This document shows, one piece after another, positions 1-6,010 of a stretch of 6,120 nt of DNA (its first letter is position 1; every line of letters begins with the position of its first letter). The DNA lies in NCBI GenBank assembly GCA_036392615.1, contig DASVXQ010000033.1:1-6120 (forward strand), in the 5' to 3' direction. The DNA comes from DASVXQ01 sp036392615 (lineage in GTDB: Bacteria; Actinomycetota; CALGFH01). A program made the position numbers and the translations under genes. The notes beneath the pieces are model-generated. The model saw only the letters and a program-made list of their open reading frames with translations. It was not told the DNA's origin and did not search any database.

Positions 1-371
1 GCGGGCGGCCCCTCCGGCGCCTCCAGGTCGCGCTCGACCGCGGCGACCCGCGGGGGCACGGCCAGCCGCAGCACGTCCGAGAGGGTGCCGGCGTAGCGCT
101 CGGCGACCCAGCGCAGCAGGTCCAGCCCCTCGGCGTCGAAGGCGGGCACGGGCGAGACCACGCGCTCCAGGTCGCGCGCGTCCTCGGGGAGCTCCTCGGT
201 CCAGCCGACCACCCAGCCGTCGACCCGCCGTCGCGACCCGAAGGGCACCTTGACGCGGGTGCCGAGCCAGACCGACCCGCGCAGCCGCTCGGGCACCCGG
301 TAGGTGAACGCCCGGTCGAGGTGGAACAGGGGTACGTCGACCACGACTCGAGCGCCGCCGCGGTCGCTCAT
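1..371 (-). CDS. priA: Primosomal protein N' (PriA), N-terminal part, runs off the window
   Basis: Only the first 123 codons are present; the rest lies beyond base 1. Translation from the ATG at 371-369 begins MSDRGGARVVVDVPL and continues FHLDRAFTYRVPERLRG, then RVKVPFGSRRRVDGWVVG (about residues 39-56), and later LDLLRWVAERYAGTLSDVLR (about 82-101). This is the pattern of the PriA 3'-DNA-binding domain, which recognises stalled forks so that replication can restart. The helicase domain and zinc-binding cysteines would lie outside the window, so activity cannot be judged; actinobacterial PriA proteins are often annotated as putative because their helicase motifs diverge. It follows metK by 44 bases on the same strand, the usual actinobacterial order. 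No clear Shine-Dalgarno precedes the ATG; a small hairpin (375-390) sits there instead, so translation may be weak or coupled to metK. Identity rests on recognition of the N-terminal pattern and on synteny. Confidence 0.88.
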   Translation of the reverse strand, partial: MSDRGGARVVVDVPLFHLDRAFTYRVPERLRGSVWLGTRVKVPFGSRRRVDGWVVGWTEELPEDARDLERVVSPVPAFDAEGLDLLRWVAERYAGTLSDVLRLAVPPRVAAVERDLEAPEGPP

Positions 372-374
372 GGC

Positions 375-390
375 GGCGAGTCTACTCGCC
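375..390 (-). other. Small hairpin just upstream of priA
   Basis: In the transcript GGCGAG and CTCGCC form six perfect pairs closing the four-base loop TAGA, ending three bases before the priA ATG. There is no following T-run, so it is not an intrinsic terminator. It occupies the place where a ribosome binding site would be, so it could reduce priA translation. In DNA this rich in G and C such a hairpin may be chance. Confidence 0.3.
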
Positions 391-415
391 CGGAGCCCGC
401 CCCCGGCGGCTTCTC

Positions 416-1609
<1,194 letters not shown>

Positions 1610-1615
1610 CAGTAG

Positions 1616-1620
1616 CCTCC
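1616..1620 (-). promoter_or_regulatory. metK ribosome binding site
   Basis: GGAGG reads on the minus strand with a six-base spacer to the GTG at 1609. This decides the metK start in favour of GTG 1609 over the longer ATG 1729 reading. Confidence 0.85.
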
Positions 1621-1649
1621 AGGAAATCTTGCGCCGCGCCGGGGCGGCT

Positions 1650-1706
1650 GTGGTCCGCCGAAGGGTAGCCGCGGCGGCAATTCGGGGCAACTCGCACCCT
1701 GACCAC
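1650..1706 (-). promoter_or_regulatory. Candidate structured RNA leader upstream of metK
   Basis: On the minus strand GTGGTC (1706-1701) pairs perfectly with GACCAC (1655-1650). Inside, CGCCG (1676-1672) pairs with CGGCG (1660-1656) around an 11-base loop, stacking directly on the outer helix. The loop contains ACCCT (1666-1662), complementary to AGGGT (1700-1696), which directly follows the outer 5' strand; this would make a pseudoknot. A competing hairpin, GGCGG (1659-1655) with CCGCC (1647-1643), would break both helices. The arrangement resembles a riboswitch aptamer, and metK is a common riboswitch target, but I do not recognise a known SAM riboswitch consensus, and GC-rich DNA forms such pairings easily. 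Confidence 0.25.
1662..1690 (-). promoter_or_regulatory. Candidate metK promoter
   Basis: TTGCCC (1690-1685) and TACCCT (1667-1662) are separated by exactly 17 bases, fitting the actinobacterial housekeeping pattern TTGnnn / TAnnnT. Transcription would begin near 1655, leaving an untranslated leader of about 45 bases that carries the GGAGG site. It overlaps the candidate folded leader at 1650-1706; if this promoter is the main one, the full fold could be transcribed only from readthrough out of coaBC. Confidence 0.42.
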
Positions 1707-1751
1707 CGCCGCCGTGGGCCCCCGGCCATGGGCGACCCTCGGCCACCAACT

Positions 1752-3065
1752 CTATTCGATCTCTCCCCCAGGACGTGCGAGGCGCGCCTCCACCCAGTCC
1801 AGGAGCCGCCGGGCGATCTCGTCCTTCGGGGCGCCGCGAAGCTCCTCGGCGCCCTCGGCGTCCACCAGCCAGGCGTCGGCCGAGGCGGCGCCGAAGGCCG
1901 AGCGGGCGCCCTCGGCGTGGTTCAGCACCACCAGGTCGAGCCGCTTGCGCTCCAGCTTGGAGCGGGCGTTGGCGAGGTGGTCGCCGGTCTCCGCGGCGAA
2001 CCCCACCAGCACCTGGCGGTCCGAGCGCGCGCGGCCGAGCTCGGCGAGCGTGTCCGGGGTCTCCTCCAGGACCACTTCGGGCACGCCCTGGTCCTTCTTG
2101 AGCTTGCCCTCGGCGGCGGTCTTGGGGCGGAAGTCGGCCACCGCGGCGGCCATCACCAGCACCTGGTTGGCCGGCGCCTCGGCGGTGACCGCGTCGTAGA
2201 GCTGCTGGGCGGTCTCGACCCGGATGGTGCGGGCGCCGGGCGGCACGGGCACCTCGCTGGCGGCGGCGACGGCGGTGACCTCGGCGCCGCGCCGCAGCGC
2301 CTCGCGCACGATCGCCGCGCCCATCCGGCCGGACGAGCGGTTGCCGAGGTAGCGGACCGGGTCGAGCGGCTCCCTGGTGCCGCCCAGGCTGACCAGCAGG
2401 CGCACGCCGGCGAGGCTCCGGCGCCGCTCCAGCGCGCCGGCCGCGGCGGCCATCAGGTCCGGGAGGTCCGCCAGCCGTCCCAGGCCAATGTCGCCGGAGG
2501 TCAGCGGACCGCTGGCGGGCGGGACCACCCGCGCGCCGCGCCCGGCCAGCACGGCCAGGTTCGCCTGGGTGGCCGGGTGGAGCCACATGCCGGTGTGCAT
2601 CGCCGGCGCGACCACCAGCGGCCCGTCGAACGCCAGCGCGAGGTTGCCGAGCAGGTCGTCCGCCAGCCCGGCGGCCAGCTTGGCGATGGTGTGCGCGGTC
2701 GCCGGCGCGACCATCAGCAGCTCGCCCCAGCGGGCCAGCTCGACGTGGGTGACGCTCTCGGGCTCCTCCCAGACGCTGGCCGGCACCGCCCGGCCGGTCA
2801 GCGCGGCGAAGGTCGCGCGGCTGACCATCGCCTCGCCGCCGGCGGTCAGGATGGGCTGCACCTCGGCGCCGGCGCGGAGCAGCTGGCGGGCCAGCTCGGC
2901 GGCCTTGTAGGCGGCGATGCCGCCGCTGACCCCGAGCAGCACTCGGGCCCCGGAGAGCGGCGTCAGGGCCGCTCCGGGGCCCGCTTGGTGCTCGACCGTT
3001 CCGGGCCGCGGGTGCTCCCCGGCGTCGTCCGGGGTGACGCCCCCGCGGGGATCGCCGCTGGCCAC
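1752..3065 (-). CDS. coaBC: Bifunctional phosphopantothenoylcysteine decarboxylase / phosphopantothenate-cysteine ligase (CoaBC)
   Basis: Carries two steps of coenzyme A synthesis: CoaB couples 4'-phosphopantothenate to cysteine using CTP, and the FMN-dependent CoaC domain decarboxylates the product to 4'-phosphopantetheine. The 437-residue protein has the CoaC part at about 40-210, with GVSGGIAAYK at 45-54, active-site His107, PATAHT at 121-126 and PAMHTGMW at 154-161. CoaB follows at about 218-430, with GGTREPLDPVRYLGNRSSG at 228-246 and the CTP-site KLKK at 321-324. In E. coli the CoaC motifs read PASANT and PxMNxxMW, with a later catalytic Cys; here both Asn are His and LTSGDIG replaces the Cys motif. 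The mycobacterial protein, as I recall it, also has PAMHTEMW and lacks that Cys, so most of this is a lineage trait. The start is GTG at 3065, seven bases after rpoZ, with no clear ribosome binding site. About 38 Pro/Gly/Asp-rich residues precede the fold, and no other ATG or GTG lies between them and it. Confidence 0.95.
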   Translation of the reverse strand: MASGDPRGGVTPDDAGEHPRPGTVEHQAGPGAALTPLSGARVLLGVSGGIAAYKAAELARQLLRAGAEVQPILTAGGEAMVSRATFAALTGRAVPASVWEEPESVTHVELARWGELLMVAPATAHTIAKLAAGLADDLLGNLALAFDGPLVVAPAMHTGMWLHPATQANLAVLAGRGARVVPPASGPLTSGDIGLGRLADLPDLMAAAAGALERRRSLAGVRLLVSLGGTREPLDPVRYLGNRSSGRMGAAIVREALRRGAEVTAVAAASEVPVPPGARTIRVETAQQLYDAVTAEAPANQVLVMAAAVADFRPKTAAEGKLKKDQGVPEVVLEETPDTLAELGRARSDRQVLVGFAAETGDHLANARSKLERKRLDLVVLNHAEGARSAFGAASADAWLVDAEGAEELRGAPKDEIARRLLDWVEARLARPGGEIE

Positions 3066-3072
3066 GGCCGGC

Positions 3073-3324
3073 CTACTTGATGGAGCCGGCCACCTCGGCC
3101 GGACGCTCCCAGTCCAGCTTCTCCTCGGCGAGCTCCTGCAGCGCCACGGAGAGCGCCTTGCGGTTGGGGCCGGCGTCGACCATCGGCGGGACGTACTCGC
3201 CGATGCCCTCGCCGAGCTGGGAATAGTAGCCGTTGATCTGGCGGGCGCGGCGCGCGGCCAGGATCACCAGGGTGTACTTGGAGTCGACCCGCGACAGCAG
3301 GTCGTCGATGCGGGGTTCGATCAT
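3073..3324 (-). CDS. rpoZ: DNA-directed RNA polymerase subunit omega
   Basis: Small RNA polymerase subunit that helps fold and hold the beta' subunit. The 83-residue product begins MIEPRIDDLLSRVDSKYTLV and contains AARRARQINGYY at 23-34, the most conserved omega segment, then KALSVALQELAEEKLDW near the C-terminus (56-72). The length is slightly short but within the actinobacterial range. It begins with ATG 25 bases after gmk ends; the only ribosome-binding-like bases are AAGG at 3340-3337, with a long spacer, so translational coupling to gmk is plausible. coaBC starts seven bases after the rpoZ TAG. The gmk-rpoZ-coaBC order matches other actinobacteria, and the tight spacing says operon. Confidence 0.95.
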   Translation of the reverse strand: MIEPRIDDLLSRVDSKYTLVILAARRARQINGYYSQLGEGIGEYVPPMVDAGPNRKALSVALQELAEEKLDWERPAEVAGSIK

Positions 3325-3349
3325 GCTTGGCTTCAGCCTTCTCTCGAAT

Positions 3350-3913
3350 TCACTTTCGCTCTTCCATGGTACGCCGCCCGAGCCGGTCGACGATGGCGAT
3401 GACCTCGCGCGCGGCCTCGTCGAGCTGGTCGTTGACCACGGTCGCGTCGAACTCCCGCTCCGCGGCGAGCTCCTCGGACGCCTTGGCGAGCCGCCGCCGG
3501 ACCTGCTCGTCCGTCTCGGTGTCGCGGGTCCGCAGCCGCCGCTCCAGCTCGCCGAGGCTCGGCGGCTTGATGAACACCAGGTAGGCGTCCGGCAGGGCGG
3601 CGCGGATCTGCCTGGCGCCCTGCACGTCGATCTCCACCACCACGGTCCGCCCCTCGGCGAGCGCGCGCTCGACCGGTTCCCGCGGCGTTCCGTAGCGGTT
3701 CCCGAAGATCTCCGCCCACTCCAGCAGCCCGCCGGAGGCGCTCAGCTTGTCGAACGCCTCAGGGTCGAGGAACAGGTAGTGCTTGCCGTGGACCTCGTCG
3801 GGGCGTGGCGGGCGGGTGGTGGCCGAGGTGGAGAGCTCCAGGTCGGGCCGTGCCGCCATGAGGCGGGACACGATCGCCCCCTTGCCGACCCCGGAGGGAC
3901 CCGCAAGCACCAC
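3350..3913 (-). CDS. gmk: Guanylate kinase; 5' end uncertain
   Basis: Phosphorylates GMP to GDP with ATP. From GTG at 3913 the protein has 187 residues: P-loop GPSGVGKG at 5-12, then STSATTRPPRPDEVHGKHY at 28-46 (GMP-binding region), EWAEIFGNRYGTPRE at 65-79, VVVEIDVQGARQIR at 91-104, and the lid region RRLRTRDTETDEQVRRRL at 125-142. All expected motifs are present downstream. The start is the problem. GTG 3913 leaves only M-V-L-A before the P-loop, cutting into the first strand, although the in-frame bases upstream encode the typical TGRGRLVVLAGPSG pattern. No ATG, GTG or TTG exists in that frame before the mihF stop; only a CTG at 3976 does. An ATG at 3953 lies in another frame and would join this frame if one base of the five-G run at 3943-3939 were absent, giving MQQRGAPTGRGRL and a usual 200-residue enzyme. 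Neither start has a clear ribosome binding site. Function is certain, start is not. Confidence 0.93.
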   Translation of the reverse strand: MVLAGPSGVGKGAIVSRLMAARPDLELSTSATTRPPRPDEVHGKHYLFLDPEAFDKLSASGGLLEWAEIFGNRYGTPREPVERALAEGRTVVVEIDVQGARQIRAALPDAYLVFIKPPSLGELERRLRTRDTETDEQVRRRLAKASEELAAEREFDATVVNDQLDEAAREVIAIVDRLGRRTMEERK

Positions 3914-3996
3914 GAGGCGACCGCGTCCCGTTGGCGCACCCCCGCTGCTGCATGTCTGGCGGGAGGGAGTTGCCAGGACGGTACGTTCCAGGTCGG

Positions 3997-4314
3997 CTAC
4001 TTCTTTCCGCCGAACTCGGCCAGCAGGGCGTCCTTCTGCTTGGAGCCCAGGCCACGGATGCGGCGCGAGGCGGAGATGTCGTGCTTCTCCATGATCTTGC
4101 GCGCGCGGACCTTCCCGACGCCCGGCAGACTCTCGAGCACGCTGGAGACCTTCATCTTCCCGACGGTGTCGTCGTCCTCCTTGTCGAGAACGGTCGCGAG
4201 CGTGAGATTCCCGCTCTTGAGCTGGGCCTTCAGCTCTGCCCGCTTGCGGCGTGCCTCGGCGGCCTTCTCCAGGGCCTGCTGGCGCTGCTCGGGCGTCAGG
4301 GTTGGCAGTGGCAT
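3997..4314 (-). CDS. mihF: Actinobacterial integration host factor (mIHF)
   Basis: A nucleoid-associated DNA-binding protein found in actinobacteria, known from mycobacteria and Streptomyces; it is not homologous to the proteobacterial IHF heterodimer. The 105-residue product has a basic, Ala/Glu/Lys-rich N-terminal helix (about 8-33), then VLDKEDDDTVGKMKVSSVLE (42-61). The signature helix-two-turn-helix region is LPGVGKVRARKIMEKHDIS at 63-81 followed by RRIRGLGSKQKDALLAEFG at 84-102. GVGKVRA is the GxGxxxA-type DNA-backbone contact. The ATG at 4314 has AGGAGG just upstream and a good promoter further up. It heads the mihF-gmk-rpoZ-coaBC run; 43 bases separate its TAG from the ATG at 3953 and 83 from the GTG at 3913. 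Confidence 0.95.
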   Translation of the reverse strand: MPLPTLTPEQRQQALEKAAEARRKRAELKAQLKSGNLTLATVLDKEDDDTVGKMKVSSVLESLPGVGKVRARKIMEKHDISASRRIRGLGSKQKDALLAEFGGKK

Positions 4315-4318
4315 GTTG

Positions 4319-4324
4319 CCTCCT
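4319..4324 (-). promoter_or_regulatory. mihF ribosome binding site
   Basis: AGGAGG on the minus strand ends four bases before the ATG at 4314. It is a full match to the anti-Shine-Dalgarno sequence, at a slightly short spacing, and supports this start. Confidence 0.8.
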
Positions 4325-4390
4325 CGTGACGTTCGTGCTCAGAGTGGACGGTGCTCCTCCGCCCCGCCGGATGGATTGAAGAACGCGCGG

Positions 4391-4420
4391 ATTCTACGCA
4401 CACCTGGGGCGTCCCCACAA
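4391..4420 (-). promoter_or_regulatory. Candidate promoter for mihF-gmk-rpoZ-coaBC
   Basis: TTGTGG (4420-4415) and TAGAAT (4396-4391) are separated by 18 bases, close to the housekeeping sigma consensus. The -10 is the best match in the window. Transcription would begin near 4385, giving an untranslated leader of about 70 bases before the mihF ATG. The stretch upstream (about 4421-4490) is clearly poorer in G+C than the genes around it, as is common upstream of strong promoters. The rest of the gap between pyrE and mihF (4315-4491) holds no open reading frame and no terminator I can support. Confidence 0.55.
4405..4417. promoter_or_regulatory. Perfect 5+3+5 dyad inside the mihF promoter
   Basis: TGGGG, three bases, then CCCCA forms a perfect inverted repeat that overlaps the last bases of the -35 hexamer and lies in the spacer before the -10. 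A protein bound there would block RNA polymerase, so it could be an operator. No regulator is identified and the site is short. Confidence 0.25.
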
Positions 4421-4491
4421 TCCATTGACGCAGGTCAGAACGTTCCACAGCCGATATTGACCGAATTGCATGGGTAAATGCTGGTTCATGG

Positions 4492-5109
4492 TCACTTCGC
4501 CTGATCCGCCAGGCCTCGACTACCAGGTGATTCCGCTTCAGTACCCGCAGTACAGACCGGGCATTCCTGCGGAGCCCAGGCGTCGGCGTCGATCCTCGCC
4601 AATGCCCGGTAGGACAACGGCAGCCGGGCTCCCGCCGGCAGCCGGTCGACGATCGTGGCCAGGCCGGCGACGGTCGCGCCGCCGCCGCGCAGCAGCTCGG
4701 CGACCTCCAGCGCCGAGCCCCCCGTGGTGACCACGTTCTCCACGATCAGGGCACGCTCGCCCGCGCCGACCTCGAACGAGCGCCGCAGCGCCATCGCCCC
4801 GCCCGACCGCTCGGTGAAGAGCATCCGGACCCCGAGCGCCCGGGCGACCTCGTGGCCGATGATCACGCCGCCCATGGCCGGACCGACCACCACGTCGACC
4901 TCGCCGCGCCACGGCGCGGCCAGCGCCTGGCCGAGCGCCTCGGCGATCCTCGGCCACTGGAGCACCACCGCGGACTGCAGGTAGAGGTCGGCGTGCCGCC
5001 CGGAGGTGAGCACGAAGTGGCCGCGCCGCAGCCCGCCGGTCCGCTCGTAGACCTCGAGCACCGCCGCGGCGTCCAGCGGCCCCTCCGGCAGCCGCGGCTC
5101 GACGCTCAC
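4492..5109 (-). CDS. pyrE: Orotate phosphoribosyltransferase
   Basis: Joins orotate to PRPP to give orotidine 5'-phosphate, the fifth step of pyrimidine synthesis; PyrF next door takes that product to UMP. The 205-residue protein shows GHFVLTSGRHADLYLQ at 30-45, VVGPAMGGVIIGHEVAR at 74-90, FTERSGGAMALRRSF at 98-112, the PRPP signature ALIVENVVTTGGSA at 120-133, and the C-terminal CPVCTAG...PGSR at 183-198 seen in this PyrE subgroup. One residue is odd: position 125 is Asn where relatives have Asp (EDVVTTGG). The start is GTG at 5109, whose last two bases overlap the pyrF TGA stop (GTGA). GGAGG at 5120-5116 sits six bases upstream, inside the end of pyrF, so the two genes are translationally coupled. 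The same frame stays open upstream through pyrF to 5844, but that stretch has no protein resemblance. mihF follows after a 177-base gap with its own promoter. Confidence 0.94.
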   Translation of the reverse strand: MSVEPRLPEGPLDAAAVLEVYERTGGLRRGHFVLTSGRHADLYLQSAVVLQWPRIAEALGQALAAPWRGEVDVVVGPAMGGVIIGHEVARALGVRMLFTERSGGAMALRRSFEVGAGERALIVENVVTTGGSALEVAELLRGGGATVAGLATIVDRLPAGARLPLSYRALARIDADAWAPQECPVCTAGTEAESPGSRGLADQAK

Positions 5110-5909
5110 CGCGCTCCTCCCCTGCCGGCCAGCGCCTCCGCGCTGATCGCCCCGGCAGCCGCCGCCGGATCGGCCGCCCTGGTGATCGGCCGCCCCACCA
5201 CCAGCAGGTCGGCCCCGGCCGCCAGCGCCTCCGCCGGCGTCGCCACCCTCGCCTGGTCGTCCCCGCCCCTGCGCGTTGAGCCGGGCCGGTCGTCGCCCGT
5301 CGCGCGGCTCGTCTGCCCGGCTTCGCCCGCCGGCCGCTCCGCGGCTCCTGGCCGCGCCGGCCCAGGGGCCGGCGGGCGGACGCCCGGGCAGACGAGGGTG
5401 ACGTCCGGGCCGGCGAGCGCGCGGACCCTGGCCACCTCCAGAGGGGAGCAGACCAGGGCGCGGCAGCCGGCGTCGAGCGCGAGCCTGGCCAGCCGCTGCG
5501 TGGCGGCGTCCGGCTGGCCGAGGCCGATGGCGGCGAGGTCGTCGCCGTCCAGGCTGGTCAGCACGGTGACCGCCGCGATCCGGCCGGCGCCGGTGGTGGC
5601 CGCCAGGGCGGCTTGGAGCATGGTGCCGCCGCCGGCGGCGTGGACGGTCAGCAGCTCGGCGCCGAGCGGGTCGAGCGCCGCCACCGCCCGGCCCACGGTG
5701 GCCGGGATGTCGTGCAGCTTGAGGTCGAGCATCACCCGGTGGCCGTCGGCCCGCAGCGCCCGCACGGCCGCCGGCCCGTGCGCGCCGAACAGCTCGAGCC
5801 CCACCTTGACCAGCCCGATCGCCGAACCGGCCGCCGCCGCCCACGCCCTGGCCTCGTCGAGGTCCGGGGTGTCCAGCGCCAGCACGATCGGCGAGCCGGG
5901 CGTCCGCAT
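5106..5909 (-). CDS. pyrF: Orotidine 5'-phosphate decarboxylase with an enlarged active-site loop
   Basis: Decarboxylates OMP to UMP, the last step of de novo pyrimidine synthesis. The 267-residue protein has the expected barrel: VLALD at 9-13, LVKVGLELF at 33-41, the catalytic LDLKLHDIPATV at 61-72 (Asp62, Lys64, Asp67 of the D-K-D set), VTVLTSL at 114-120, VCPGVRP at 173-179, DQARVATPAEALAAGADLLVVGRPIT at 218-243 with the phosphate-binding Arg240. Relatives have only about six residues between PGxRP and DQ, in the loop that grips the substrate phosphate. Here there are about 38, rich in Pro, Ala, Gly and Arg (180-217), and that DNA is part of a large palindrome (5308-5396). All other catalytic residues are intact, so the gene may still work. 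The ATG at 5909 follows GGGGAGGAG. The stop overlaps the pyrE start. No convincing promoter was found in the divergent gap upstream. Confidence 0.92.
   Translation of the reverse strand: MRTPGSPIVLALDTPDLDEARAWAAAAGSAIGLVKVGLELFGAHGPAAVRALRADGHRVMLDLKLHDIPATVGRAVAALDPLGAELLTVHAAGGGTMLQAALAATTGAGRIAAVTVLTSLDGDDLAAIGLGQPDAATQRLARLALDAGCRALVCSPLEVARVRALAGPDVTLVCPGVRPPAPGPARPGAAERPAGEAGQTSRATGDDRPGSTRRGGDDQARVATPAEALAAGADLLVVGRPITRAADPAAAAGAISAEALAGRGGAR
5116..5120 (-). promoter_or_regulatory. pyrE ribosome binding site inside pyrF
   Basis: GGAGG lies within the last pyrF codons, six bases before the pyrE GTG. It supports the GTG 5109 start and coupling to pyrF termination. Confidence 0.75.
5308..5396. 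repeat. Large imperfect palindrome inside pyrF
   Basis: The outer arms, 5308-5320 and 5384-5396, are 13 bases and perfectly complementary (plus-strand left arm CTCGTCTGCCCGG). After a 3/5-base internal loop, a second pair, 5324-5335 and 5367-5378, is 12 bases and perfect (CGCCCGCCGGCC). The interior holds a third hairpin, 5340-5345 with 5351-5356, six pairs around five bases. On the pyrF sense strand the first arm (5396-5367) encodes conserved family sequence (LVCPGVRP), so the second arm looks like a reverse-complement copy of the gene's own bases. Both DNA and mRNA would form a very stable stem-loop. Confidence 0.9.
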
Positions 5910-6010
5910 GCTCCTCCCCGTTCGGACGGAATTGGTGGTTGTGGGGAGCCTATCCCACCGGGCCGACAGCCGGTCCCGGCGAGGTCACAGGCTTGTGGCA
6001 AGGTACCAAC
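5910..6010. promoter_or_regulatory. Divergent intergenic region between pyrF and the plus-strand gene
   Basis: This 101-base gap must hold promoters for both directions. For pyrF, TAGGCT (5952-5947) fits TAnnnT but has no TTG-type partner at 16-19 bases. For the plus-strand gene nothing convincing is seen beyond a weak AAGG (6000-6003) ribosome site. Two dyads are present: GTGGG/CCCAC (5941-5945 with 5954-5958), overlapping the possible pyrF -10, and CACA-N4-TGTG (5986-5997), 13 bases before the plus-strand ATG. Either could be an operator. Confidence 0.35.
5911..5919 (-). promoter_or_regulatory. pyrF ribosome binding site
   Basis: GGGGAGGAG ends one base before the pyrF ATG at 5909; the core GGAGG (5917-5913) is three bases from it, which is close. 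No alternative start codon fits, because the next GTG falls inside the first barrel strand. Confidence 0.6.

Noticed and set aside
372..415. Intrinsic terminator between metK and priA
   Set aside because: There is a short hairpin but no T-run on either strand, so termination is not supported.
1610..1751. Known SAM-I or SAM-IV riboswitch upstream of metK
   Set aside because: The conserved core elements I would expect for these classes were not found; only an unassigned fold remains.
3759..4055. Open frame starting in mihF and overlapping gmk in another frame
   Set aside because: No recognisable protein. Only its internal ATG at 3953 is of interest, as a possible gmk start after a one-base shift.
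4439..4446. GAACGTTC palindrome as a LexA-type box
   Set aside because: Actinobacterial SOS boxes have GAAC and GTTC separated by four bases; here there is no spacer.
4451..4468. Direct repeat CCGATATTG / CCGAATTG with a ten-base period
   Set aside because: Too short and imperfect to claim as a regulator site, and it lies at some distance from the promoter.
4492..5844. A 450-residue open frame extending pyrE upstream through pyrF
   Set aside because: The upstream part is compositional: an open antisense-free frame in GC-rich DNA overlapping a clearly real pyrF; pyrE begins at GTG 5109.
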